This document shows, piece by piece, positions 54,566 through 62,507 of a DNA stretch of 64,000 bases (positions are counted from its first letter, which is position 1; each line of letters begins with the position of its first letter). This DNA is from Castellaniella sp049671645 (GTDB taxonomy: Bacteria > Pseudomonadota > Gammaproteobacteria > Burkholderiales > Burkholderiaceae_B): positions 62,001 to 126,000 of the forward strand of contig NZ_JBATVG010000019.1 in the NCBI RefSeq assembly GCF_049671645.1, read 5' to 3'. The notes beneath the pieces are model-generated. The model searched no databases, was not told the origin of the DNA, and saw only the letters and a program-made list of their open reading frames with translations. A program made the position numbers and the translations under genes.

Positions 54566-55591
54566 ATGAAGACTGTATCCGACCTCCTGGATTCCCTGAA
54601 CATCATCACAGGTGGCCGCATGGTACCTTCCGTGGAGGCAGCCAAGGATGGAGAGTACGAATTCGTCATACTGAAATCATCTGGCATCTACGGGAAAAGC
54701 GTGCTGGAAATCCCCAGCCTGATCTACGGAGACCCCGCGAAGCAAATCAAGAAAATCGCTGTCTGCATGACACTCACCGAGCAAGGCGTGGAGCTTGCGG
54801 GGGCCACCGGCGTCGATGCAATCGTGGCGCACCACCCGGTGGCTGACGCCGCGAGCTGCGGTGGTGTCACGCTCCGAGACTACCTGGATCTGTATGGGAT
54901 TGCAGTCCTGGAATGCCACGAAGCCTTTCACGGCCTGCATCCCGGAATTGCCCACCTGCATGGTCACACCATCCTCAAAAGCAGCATCGCATATGGGGGG
55001 ATACACGGGAATGTGATGTACGTGGGCGCACCACTGAAAGGAATACACAGCATGCGTGACATCCTTCTGCGCCTGGATCAGTTCATGGGCCTGGACGTCG
55101 AAGAACAAATGCTGGAGGCGGAAAGATGCATCAAAGGCTCCACCGATATTCAAGAAGGCAGTCTGGTAACCCGAGGGCGCGTGCTGCTGGGCGACCCGGA
55201 TAGCCCCATCAAAAAACTGGTACACATTTTCCCGCACACCGGCTTCACTGCGGATCACTTGCGCTCGGCCCTCAAGGATGATCCGGACATCGATACCGTG
55301 CTGGCGTCCATCAGCCGTGTCTACGAAGGACACGCCCTGGTCGAGGCTGCGAGCGAGCTGGGGCTCAAGCTGATGGTTGGCAATAGCCATGTGCTGGAAA
55401 TCATGGAAAACGGGATGCCGCTTGCCCGCGCCCTTCAACGACTACTCGACGGTGTGGACGTTCAAATATTCAGAGAGCGAGTGACGTCAACTCCAATTGA
55501 CGTTTTTGGAAACGCACGGATGCAGGAATATGCCCTACGCTTTTCGGAAGCTCACCTGCTCGGAAAAAACGCATTGACCTACGTTGAATGA
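54566..55591 (+). CDS. Divergent Nif3-like metal-binding protein (341 aa)
   Basis: The segment IKKIAVCMTLTEQGVELAGA followed by VDAIVAHHPVAD (His89-His90) is the Nif3 metal-site pattern, and MVGNSHVLEIMENG near 270-283 (His275) matches the second ligand region. The middle (about 120-250) carries an insert rich in His (HEAFHGLHPGIAHLHGHT) not seen in the 259-aa Nif3 protein at 47688. It is the first gene of the island operon and overlaps the annotated frame of the binding-protein region only slightly. The family has no settled reaction; a hydrolase acting on the imported compound is a guess. Confidence 0.75.
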   Translation: MKTVSDLLDSLNIITGGRMVPSVEAAKDGEYEFVILKSSGIYGKSVLEIPSLIYGDPAKQIKKIAVCMTLTEQGVELAGATGVDAIVAHHPVADAASCGGVTLRDYLDLYGIAVLECHEAFHGLHPGIAHLHGHTILKSSIAYGGIHGNVMYVGAPLKGIHSMRDILLRLDQFMGLDVEEQMLEAERCIKGSTDIQEGSLVTRGRVLLGDPDSPIKKLVHIFPHTGFTADHLRSALKDDPDIDTVLASISRVYEGHALVEAASELGLKLMVGNSHVLEIMENGMPLARALQRLLDGVDVQIFRERVTSTPIDVFGNARMQEYALRFSEAHLLGKNALTYVE

Positions 55592-55649
55592 CCTGTTGAA
55601 GATACTGCGCCACCCTTTACATAAACAAGCAAACTACCGGAGACAAATC

Positions 55650-56684
55650 ATGAGTATCTTGAAATCGATACAGAAGCTGGCATTGCACCGACCCTTTCAA
55701 GTGGTCGTGTCGATCGCCACCGCAGGAGCGGTGGCCCTGTCGGTTACGCCGGTCAACGCGGCATCACCCACAAAAGTCCGCTATCAGGAAGTCGTCCGCT
55801 CGATACTTTACATGCCCATGTATGTTGCCTTGAACCAGGGATATTTCATGGACGAGGGACTGGATGTCGCCCTCAAGACATCCCAAGGCACCGATAAAGG
55901 AATGGCGGCATTGTTGTCGGGCGGCGCGGACGTGGTGTTGATCGGCCCGGAGGCGTCGGTCTACGTCAACAACAGTGAATCTCCCGTCAAAACTCGTCTG
56001 TTTGCAGGCTTGACCGCAACCGACGGGTTCTTGTTGATGGGCAAGAACCCCACCAAGCCCTTTGACTGGAATGAAATCAAAGGCAAGACCATCATGTCGT
56101 TTCGCCAGGGTTCCAGCCCCGACGTTTTCCTGGAAACCGCAATTAAGCAACACGGGCTGGATCCGGACAAAGACGTCAAGATCATCAGCAATATCGGCCC
56201 CGCTGCGCGCGCCGGCGCATGGATGGCAGATCGAACCGACTACGCTATCTTCCTTGAACCTGAAGCCAGCAACATGGAAAAGGCCGGCAAGGGCGAAGTC
56301 GTGGCTTCTATCGGCCAAGAGGTCGGGCCGGTCGACTTCACCTCGTTTACCACGACGGATGACTACATTGCCAAGCATCCAGAAGTACTGGAGGCCTGGA
56401 CCAGGGCCATCTATCGGGCTCAGCAGTATGTCCAGACAGCGACTCCCGAAGACCTGGCCAAGCATATAGATTCGTATTTCCCCGGCGTGAGCCAGGCGGA
56501 ACTGGTCAAAGCGATCAATCGCTACCGTCCGCTGAATTTGTGGAAAAAGACCCCGTTGATCGAGCAGGGGGCCATGGAAAAGCTGCAGGACATGCTGATC
56601 GATCGCGGCTTGCTCAAGCCTGACCAGCGCATCCCCTATGAGCAGCTGGTGGACGTCAGTTTTGCTAAAAAGGTGACGCCATGA
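55650..56684 (+). CDS. ABC transporter substrate-binding protein, NMT1/SsuA/ThiY-like
   Basis: A 344-aa periplasmic protein. The signal peptide is about residues 1-38 (cleavage near VNAAS). The mature start VRYQEVVRSILYMPMYVALNQGYFMDEGLDV is typical of NMT1-like proteins that bind nitrate, sulfonates, taurine or the thiamine pyrimidine precursor. ATG 55650 has GGAG eight bases upstream and starts at the signal peptide. It overlaps the ATPase start (ATGATGA). The ligand is unknown. Confidence 0.88.
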   Translation: MSILKSIQKLALHRPFQVVVSIATAGAVALSVTPVNAASPTKVRYQEVVRSILYMPMYVALNQGYFMDEGLDVALKTSQGTDKGMAALLSGGADVVLIGPEASVYVNNSESPVKTRLFAGLTATDGFLLMGKNPTKPFDWNEIKGKTIMSFRQGSSPDVFLETAIKQHGLDPDKDVKIISNIGPAARAGAWMADRTDYAIFLEPEASNMEKAGKGEVVASIGQEVGPVDFTSFTTTDDYIAKHPEVLEAWTRAIYRAQQYVQTATPEDLAKHIDSYFPGVSQAELVKAINRYRPLNLWKKTPLIEQGAMEKLQDMLIDRGLLKPDQRIPYEQLVDVSFAKKVTP

Positions 56685-57514
56685 TGACAGCGGAGGCCCT
56701 TGAAACCTGTCCAACGACACGTTCAGCCCACACAGAAAACCGCATCGAGATCAGCCATGTCTCGTTACGCTACTTCACGCCACAGGCGGAAATACTGGCG
56801 CTGTCCGATATCTCGCTGACCGTCGAGCCGGGCGAATTCGTCAGCCTGATCGGTCAGTCCGGATGCGGAAAAAGCACGCTGCTATCCATTATCGCCGGGA
56901 TCCTTCCTCCGTCGGAAGGCAAAGTCTATGTGGGAGCGCAGCAGGTCACCAAGCCATCGCCTCGGATAGGCTACATGCTTCAGCAGGACTATCTGTACGA
57001 ATGGCGCACGATCATGGATAACGCTCTTCTTGGCGCACAGATTCAGGGGCGCGACATGAAGGTCGCGCGGGACCGCGCCGTACATTTCCTCGAAAAATGC
57101 GGCTTGGGCCGCTTCCTGGACCAGTACCCCAAAGCGCTGTCCGGAGGCATGCGACAGCGAGTCGCCCTGGCCCGCACTCTCACGACCGACCCGGATGTAG
57201 TGTTGTTGGACGAGCCATTCTCCGCCTTGGATTCACAGACCAGGCTTGCCATCGCCGACGAGGTCGTGGATGTCTTGCGCGCCGAAGGCAAGACGGTGGT
57301 GCTGGTCACCCACGACATCGGCGAAGCGATTTCCATGACTGACAGGGTCGTTGTCCTGTCTCGTCGTCCGGGTCGCATCAAGTCGGAGCACGCCATCCAC
57401 TTTCCCAGCGTCCCCAGCGGCCGGCCGACACCTTTCGAAGTACGGACGCTTCCGGAATTCAATATGTATTTCAATACTCTGTGGGACGAATTGGACGTCC
57501 ACGTCGAGGGCTAA
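56681..57514 (+). CDS. ABC transporter ATPase, nitrate/sulfonate/taurine type
   Basis: A 277-aa ATPase. Walker A GQSGCGKST lies near 64-72, the Q-loop in MLQQDYLYEWRT, signature LSGGMRQRV near 147-155, Walker B VVLLDEP near 169-175 and the switch His in VTHDIGEA. The pattern is that of SsuB/TauB/ThiZ. It overlaps the binding-protein stop and precedes the permease by 20 nt. Confidence 0.92.
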   Translation: MMTAEALETCPTTRSAHTENRIEISHVSLRYFTPQAEILALSDISLTVEPGEFVSLIGQSGCGKSTLLSIIAGILPPSEGKVYVGAQQVTKPSPRIGYMLQQDYLYEWRTIMDNALLGAQIQGRDMKVARDRAVHFLEKCGLGRFLDQYPKALSGGMRQRVALARTLTTDPDVVLLDEPFSALDSQTRLAIADEVVDVLRAEGKTVVLVTHDIGEAISMTDRVVVLSRRPGRIKSEHAIHFPSVPSGRPTPFEVRTLPEFNMYFNTLWDELDVHVEG

Positions 57515-57534
57515 GTCACGCGGGAGCAGATCAC

Positions 57535-58389
57535 ATGAACACTCAAACCACTGAAATGAGCCTACCCTCACCCAGACAGTCTGGAGCGCTGGCTACCGTG
57601 CCCAGCCCCCCTTATCTGGCCTATCTGCGCCGCGAAGCCAAGCGACGACGCTTCGTGCTGACTGTCCGGATTATTTTGCTGATGGCGGTGCTGGCGCTAT
57701 GGGAAATATTGGCCCGCACGCACATCATGAATCCCCTGCTGACCAGCTACCCCAGCGCCGTCTGGCCGACACTGGTCGATCTGTTCCAGAACGGCGACCT
57801 TCTGTCCCATACTTGGGCCACGCTTCGCGCAACATTGGTCGGCTTCACCATCAGCATGCTCGTCGGCGTAGGCATTTCCGCCATGTTGTGGTGGTCCACG
57901 ACACTCTACAAGATCATCGACCCGTTCATGGTGATCGCCAACGCCATGCCCAAGATCGCTCTGGTTCCCATTTTCTATATTTGGCTGGGCCCCGAATATT
58001 CGATCTACGGCATGGCCGTCGCCATTTCCATCTTCATTACGATCATGGTGGTCTATGAGGGCTTTCGCGGCATCGACCCGAACAAGATCAAACTGGCCAT
58101 TACATTGGGAGCGACGCGCCGCCAGGTATTGACCATGGTGGTGCTGCCGGGCAGCGTATCGACACTATTGGCAGCGCTCAAAATGAATATCGGTCTGGCT
58201 CTGGTGGGCGTCATTGTCGGGGAATTCCAATCCGCCAGCCAAGGCTTGGGGTTCCTGATCATCAATGGCAGCCAGGTATTCAAGCTCAATATCGTGATGG
58301 CCGCCATCGTCGTGCTGGCACTGCTGTCCGGCCTCATGTATTTGGTCATCTCCCGCGTCGAAAAGGCCACGGTGAGCAAGTATTCCTGA
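57535..58389 (+). CDS. ABC transporter permease, nitrate/sulfonate/taurine type
   Basis: A 284-aa inner-membrane protein with about six helices and the EAA motif region EGFRGIDPNKIKLAITLGATRRQVLTMVVLPGS. The helix WEILARTHIMNPLLTSYPSAV at the start is typical of SsuC/TauC/ThiX. ATG 57535 has GGGAG upstream; the frame from 57481 overlaps the ATPase. It is the last gene of the island operon, followed by a 16-bp hairpin. Confidence 0.92.
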   Translation: MNTQTTEMSLPSPRQSGALATVPSPPYLAYLRREAKRRRFVLTVRIILLMAVLALWEILARTHIMNPLLTSYPSAVWPTLVDLFQNGDLLSHTWATLRATLVGFTISMLVGVGISAMLWWSTTLYKIIDPFMVIANAMPKIALVPIFYIWLGPEYSIYGMAVAISIFITIMVVYEGFRGIDPNKIKLAITLGATRRQVLTMVVLPGSVSTLLAALKMNIGLALVGVIVGEFQSASQGLGFLIINGSQVFKLNIVMAAIVVLALLSGLMYLVISRVEKATVSKYS

Positions 58390-58393
58390 ATGG

Positions 58394-58441
58394 CGCAGAG
58401 CCGCGCAGCACTGGCTTCAGACAGCGCTGCGCGGCTCTGCG
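58394..58441. terminator. Perfect 16-bp hairpin after the island permease
   Basis: 58394-58409 and 58426-58441 are perfect reverse complements around a 16-nt loop, five bases after the permease stop. No T-run follows, so it may stop transcription weakly or protect the message end. Confidence 0.55.
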
Positions 58442-58516
58442 TGTGTAGCCTGCTCTTGCGCCCGCCTCTGTGTGCGGGCCACGACAGCTCGAAGGACCCT
58501 GATCACACCGGCAGCA

Positions 58517-58552
58517 AGAAGGTCGACGGTTCGATTCCCTCAGCCGGCACCA
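58517..58552 (+). repeat. Partial copy of the tRNA-Thr 3' end (attachment-site-like)
   Basis: This 36-nt block matches 53682-53717 at 33 of 36 positions, from the 3' side of the anticodon arm through CCA. The differences are one G/C change in the T-arm and two T/C changes in the acceptor side. Weak similarity (ATCAGGC/TTCAGGC) continues a few bases further. No 5' half of a tRNA precedes it. Confidence 0.85.
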
Positions 58553-58557
58553 CAGAT

Positions 58558-60615
58558 TCAGGCCCCCACGATCCCCCCATCCTGCTTCCAGATCACGACC
58601 GTGGCCGGTCTGGGGCGCGTCGCCTGATCGCCATCCGGCCAGCGTGACGCGGACAGCGGCTGGGCCTGGGCTTCGTCCAGCGTCGGGCCTTCCCCGGGAT
58701 GCTGGATGTTGACGAAGACGAAGCGCTGATCCGGCGTCCAGGTGATGCCGGTGACTTCGCAGCCCTTGGGACCCGTCAGGAAGCGGCGCAATTCGCCGGT
58801 TTCAGGATCGGCGACCAGCATCTGGTTATTGCCCTGGCCGGCATAATCCCCGCCGTTGCTGTATTTGCCATCCGTCAGGATCCATAGGCGGCCCTGCGGG
58901 TCGAAACCCAGGCCATCGGGGCTGTTGAAGGTGTTGTCCGGCGTCACGTTCCGGGAGCCTCGACGGGGATCATCCTGGCCATAGACACCCGGATTACCCG
59001 CCAGCAGGAAGATGTCCCACGTGAAATCCTGACTGGACGCCGCCTGGCCGGACTCGCGCCAGCGCACGATCTGGCCATAGATATTCTTGTCACGGGGGTT
59101 GGCGGCATCCGCGCCGGGATGCGCCGGGCCGCCCGGCCAGCGCGGCTTGCCACTGCCGCGCGCGCTGTTGTTGGTCAGCGTGACGTAGGCTTCGCGCCGG
59201 CCCGGATGCACGGCCACCCATTCGGGCCGGTCCATGGGCGTCGCGCCCACCGCATCCGCAGCCTGCCGGGTCTTGACCAGCAACTCGCCCATATCCTCGT
59301 TGAACAGGGCGCCCAGCCGCCCGCCGTCCGCCGCGGTCGTGTCCAGGACCAACGGGATCCAGCGGCCGACCCCCTGGCCGTCCGCGCCCGCATCGAACCG
59401 CGCGACATACAGGACGCCGCGTTCCAGCAGTTGGCGGTTATGGGCGGCATCGCCCGGGCGAAAGACCTGGTCCGATACGAATCTATAGAGATACTCGCTT
59501 TGCTGGTCATCGCCCATATAGACCACCACATGGCCATCGGGAGCGATGGTCAGCGCGGCGTTCTCATGCTTGAAACGCCCCAGCGCGGTCAACTTGCGCG
59601 GCGCGGCCTTGGGATCGAACGGGTCGATCTCGACAATCCAGCCGTGACGATTGTATTCATTGGGCTCCCGCGTCCAATCGAAGCGTTCGTCGTGCAGGTC
59701 CCAGGCATAGTCCGGATCGGAGGTCTTGCTGCCGCCTTTGTAGCGCTGCATATGCTCGCGATAGGCCGCATCCGGATAATCCACCGTCTTCGCGTCCTGG
59801 CGGCCGATGCCGAAGTAATCGGTGAAGTTCTCTTCGCAGGTCAGGTAGGTATTCCAGGGCGTCCAGCCGTTGCCGCAATTGCCGAACGTGCCCCGCGCCT
59901 GCCGACCGCCGGCATCCGCCTTCGTGCGCAGCAGCGCGTGCCCGGCTGCCGGACCGCTCATATCGATCGGGGTATTGGCGTGAATGCTGCGGTTGTAGGG
60001 CGAGTCCTCCACCAGTTGCCACCGTCCCTGCGCATCCAGCCGGATATGAGTGACGGATACGCCTTGCGCATGCTGGGCCTTGCGGATCCAGTCCAGCGTC
60101 CATGTCGGGCCGCCTGGCTGCACTCCGACCGGGAAGAAGTAGTGCGGCGTGACATATTCATGGTTGGTGACCAGCAGGCCTTCCGTGCTGCCGCCCGAAG
60201 CTCCGTCCTTGCCGTCGATGGGAAAGAAGTGCATGCCATCGTGGTTGTAGCCGACCTGCTGTTCCTGGGCGGCACCATCGTCGCTGGCGTCGCCCTTGAA
60301 CACGGGCGCGCCGGCCCGCAGGGGATCCCCCCAGCGCTTGATCACGGCATAGCCATACCCTTCGGGCACGACCACAGTATCGGCCGTGCTCATGGGCACG
60401 GGTTTGAAACCCAGCACCGGCGCGGCTGAAGCCGAGCCGGCGGCAGCCAGCGCCCGAGCGACCGGCAGCATCCCGCCCAGGAAACCCACGGCTCCCACGC
60501 TCAGGCCACCGGCCAGGAAGCCGCGGCGGCTGACGCGCGCCTGCAGATGCGCGAGCGATTCCTGGCAGGAAGGATTCGCGGGGATATCGTCCAGATCATA
60601 TGATTTCATGGTCAT
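58558..60615 (-). CDS. phoX: PhoX-family alkaline phosphatase (DUF839), Tat-exported
   Basis: A 685-aa secreted phosphatase. The Tat signal SRRGFLAGG is at 29-37, followed by a hydrophobic stretch to about 65. The PhoX beta-propeller features are present: VPEGYGYAVIKRWGDP near the mature start, TNHEYVTPHYFF, and the GNGWTPWNTYLTCEENFTDYFG block that carries the Cys-Glu metal motif. PhoX uses calcium and iron. ATG 60615 overlaps the previous stop by one base; GTG 60618 and ATG 60609 are alternatives. It is co-transcribed with the phytase-like gene. Confidence 0.92.
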   Translation of the reverse strand: MTMKSYDLDDIPANPSCQESLAHLQARVSRRGFLAGGLSVGAVGFLGGMLPVARALAAAGSASAAPVLGFKPVPMSTADTVVVPEGYGYAVIKRWGDPLRAGAPVFKGDASDDGAAQEQQVGYNHDGMHFFPIDGKDGASGGSTEGLLVTNHEYVTPHYFFPVGVQPGGPTWTLDWIRKAQHAQGVSVTHIRLDAQGRWQLVEDSPYNRSIHANTPIDMSGPAAGHALLRTKADAGGRQARGTFGNCGNGWTPWNTYLTCEENFTDYFGIGRQDAKTVDYPDAAYREHMQRYKGGSKTSDPDYAWDLHDERFDWTREPNEYNRHGWIVEIDPFDPKAAPRKLTALGRFKHENAALTIAPDGHVVVYMGDDQQSEYLYRFVSDQVFRPGDAAHNRQLLERGVLYVARFDAGADGQGVGRWIPLVLDTTAADGGRLGALFNEDMGELLVKTRQAADAVGATPMDRPEWVAVHPGRREAYVTLTNNSARGSGKPRWPGGPAHPGADAANPRDKNIYGQIVRWRESGQAASSQDFTWDIFLLAGNPGVYGQDDPRRGSRNVTPDNTFNSPDGLGFDPQGRLWILTDGKYSNGGDYAGQGNNQMLVADPETGELRRFLTGPKGCEVTGITWTPDQRFVFVNIQHPGEGPTLDEAQAQPLSASRWPDGDQATRPRPATVVIWKQDGGIVGA

Positions 60616-61970
60616 CACCGGCTGTTCAGCAGTTGTTCGGCGCGCAGCAGCACCAGTTCGTTGTCGTCCTGGCGATTCGGTTCGCGGCTGGACGAGAAGG
60701 GAAAGTTGTTGTCGTTGCCGACGACGATATGCTCCGCATCCACGACATCGACGTTTTCAATGGTGAAGAAGGGAAACTGCAGGACGCCGTCCGTCAGCGG
60801 TTTGCGGGCGATGCCCTTGGGATCCTGGATTTTCAGCAGATCGATGTAGGCCACCTTGCGCACGGCCTGCCCCGCGTTCTCATCCGAGAAGGCGATTTTG
60901 TAGATCCGCTTGAACGACGGCAGACTGGAAAAACAGCCCCGGGTGTCCTTCGCCCCGGACGCGCAGGCCTTGTCGGGCGTGCCTTCCCCGTTATCCCGCT
61001 CGATCACCAGGCCGGACTGCGCGTCGATCATATTGAAATCACCGATGGCGTGGTCCTTGCCCTCCAGGGGGTAGAACCAGGAGCGGCCCGTCCATTTTTC
61101 GTCGGCGACGCTGAATTCGAGGACGCGCAGCACCGTCTTGCCTTCCCTGGCTTCCCAGGTTCCGGCCTGCGCATCCCACAAAGGACCTTCCAGCAGGGGA
61201 TACAGGAAACGGCCGTCCGGCGAAGCGGCCATGCCTTCAAAACCCTTGGAGCGCTTCAGGTTCACGCCCGTGTACGACTGTCCCGGCCCGCCGGGCGAGG
61301 CCACGCCGAAATGGTCCGGCGAGCGGACCGGCGCGCCGTCGACCTGCGTTTCGAAAAACGCCAGCACCTTGCCCGTGCGGTCGGTCTTGATCAGATAAGG
61401 ACCGAACTCATCTCCGATCCAGAAGTGTTCGCCGATGGGCTGGAAGCTTTCGGTGTCCAGGTCCGAGCCCGTCAGATAGCGCTGCGTCGTGTCTTCGTGC
61501 ACGATGCGAAACGGGATCTTCTTGTCGGGATCGTTCAGGAAGACCGTCCGCAGCGGCGCGAGCTCGCCCTTCTCCCAGTCGATACGGTACTGGTTCAGGT
61601 ACAGCATGGAATCCATGGAATTGGCCTTGGCGCCAAAGCCGTTGTCAGTCAGTATCCAGGCCGTGCCGTCTGCCATCATCTTGATGCCGGAATGGCCCTG
61701 GCGAGGCTGGCCCTGGATCGGCAAGGCCATGCCGGTCGGCCGGTCCGCCGAATGACCCATGACGGTCTCCAGCGCATCGACACGACGCTGGGTCGTGTAC
61801 TTACCGGATATTTTCAGGTCGGCCGGGGCGTCCGCCGGCGCCGGCACGACACTTTTTGCCGCCAGCACGGCATGCCCCCGCAACTCGGCGGGCGTCTCCT
61901 GCTGCGCGGCGACAGCGAATGGAAGGGCGCCGACGACCGCGGCGATGATCGGCAAATGGCGAAACTGCAT
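60615..61970 (-). CDS. Secreted phytase-like esterase (esterase-like activity of phytase family)
   Basis: A 451-aa protein with a Sec signal peptide (about 1-22, cleavage near VAAQ). The body is a propeller-type repeat fold with AWILTDNGFGAKANSMDS, DLDTESFQPIGEHFWIGDEFGPYLI and GFEGMAASPDGRFLYPLLEG, the hallmarks of the phytase-like domain often found beside PhoX. ATG 61970 starts at the signal peptide and has AAGGATGAG upstream. It is the first gene of a two-gene operon behind a candidate Pho box, so phosphate release from organic phosphate is the likely role. Confidence 0.88.
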   Translation of the reverse strand: MQFRHLPIIAAVVGALPFAVAAQQETPAELRGHAVLAAKSVVPAPADAPADLKISGKYTTQRRVDALETVMGHSADRPTGMALPIQGQPRQGHSGIKMMADGTAWILTDNGFGAKANSMDSMLYLNQYRIDWEKGELAPLRTVFLNDPDKKIPFRIVHEDTTQRYLTGSDLDTESFQPIGEHFWIGDEFGPYLIKTDRTGKVLAFFETQVDGAPVRSPDHFGVASPGGPGQSYTGVNLKRSKGFEGMAASPDGRFLYPLLEGPLWDAQAGTWEAREGKTVLRVLEFSVADEKWTGRSWFYPLEGKDHAIGDFNMIDAQSGLVIERDNGEGTPDKACASGAKDTRGCFSSLPSFKRIYKIAFSDENAGQAVRKVAYIDLLKIQDPKGIARKPLTDGVLQFPFFTIENVDVVDAEHIVVGNDNNFPFSSSREPNRQDDNELVLLRAEQLLNSR

Positions 61971-62021
61971 GGGCTCATCCTTGAAAGGCTGGGAGAGGAG
62001 CACGCAGTCTAGTGGTCGCAG

Positions 62022-62039
62022 GTGACGAGCATGTGACAG
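62022..62039 (-). promoter_or_regulatory. Candidate Pho box upstream of the phytase-like/phoX operon
   Basis: On the minus strand CTGTCAC (62039-62033), ATGC, TCGTCAC (62028-62022) reproduces the 7-4-7 direct-repeat layout of PhoB sites. A TAGACT hexamer follows ten bases further (62011-62006), the spacing expected for a PhoB-dependent -10. It is 51 nt before the ATG. Confidence 0.6.
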
Positions 62040-62160
62040 CAGGGGTGGGGCCGACACGCCTGGCCGGCACTGAAGATCTCAGATGCCGGCCCCGCGTGTG
62101 TCTCACACCCGACAAACCCCCATGGAAATAAGGGTTAACACTAGTAAAACCTGTCTATAA

Positions 62161-62174
62161 ACTGTATACTAAAT
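62161..62174 (+). promoter_or_regulatory. ACTGTATACT-AAAT motif before the orphan ORF
   Basis: The motif is nearly identical to the one at 53970-53984, 8 kb away. TATACT could be a -10 hexamer, though no -35 is convincing, and TGTAT..ATACA is an inverted repeat (62163-62177). It lies 38 nt before an ORF with a strong ribosome site. Confidence 0.4.
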
Positions 62175-62211
62175 ACAAGTCGATCGAGACGAATTCAGAC
62201 AGGAGACCATC

Positions 62212-62448
62212 ATGGCATCCCCTAAACGCTACCCTTCCACGCCGGTAGGCGAACTACTGGGTCATTTCTACAATCACAGGTCAGTCCTCCGGCGCACCAT
62301 CCCGCTGTTCGCGATCACCGCGAAGGATCTGGCCCGGGCCCTCAAGGGAGAAATCGGGATGGCTCCCGGCGAACCCGCTCGCTGCGAGCCGCAACACCCG
62401 CATGCCGGCGCGTCACACGCCAGCCGCCGCCACGCGCACGCATCGTGA
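62212..62448 (+). CDS. Small orphan protein, 78 aa
   Basis: I recognise no family. AGGAGA stands seven bases before the ATG and the promoter-like motif at 62161 precedes it, so expression looks real. The first 50 residues are balanced and may fold as helices (VGELLGHFYNHRSVLRRTIPLFAITAKDLARALKGEIG); the tail is rich in His and Ala (HPHAGASHASRRHAHAS), possibly metal-binding. It lies alone between the phosphatase operon and a convergent reductase gene. Confidence 0.55.
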   Translation: MASPKRYPSTPVGELLGHFYNHRSVLRRTIPLFAITAKDLARALKGEIGMAPGEPARCEPQHPHAGASHASRRHAHAS

Positions 62449-62507
62449 ATTCACGCTCTGCATCCACGCGCGGCGCGCTTCAGCCCTGAATCCGGCGGCG
62501 GTCATCA

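Larger units (their letters stand above)
53718..58552. mobile_element. Putative tRNA-Thr-associated genomic island, no integrase left
   Basis: The stretch between tRNA-Thr and the partial tRNA copy differs from its surroundings: hand counts of two 60-nt rows (54241-54360) give 28 G+C each, against 40 in a core row (20521-20580). It interrupts housekeeping genes with an orphan protein and a transporter operon. No integrase, transposase or replication gene is present, so it would be an immobile remnant or an element moved in trans. An old duplication of a tRNA fragment plus later insertion would look similar. Confidence 0.55.
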
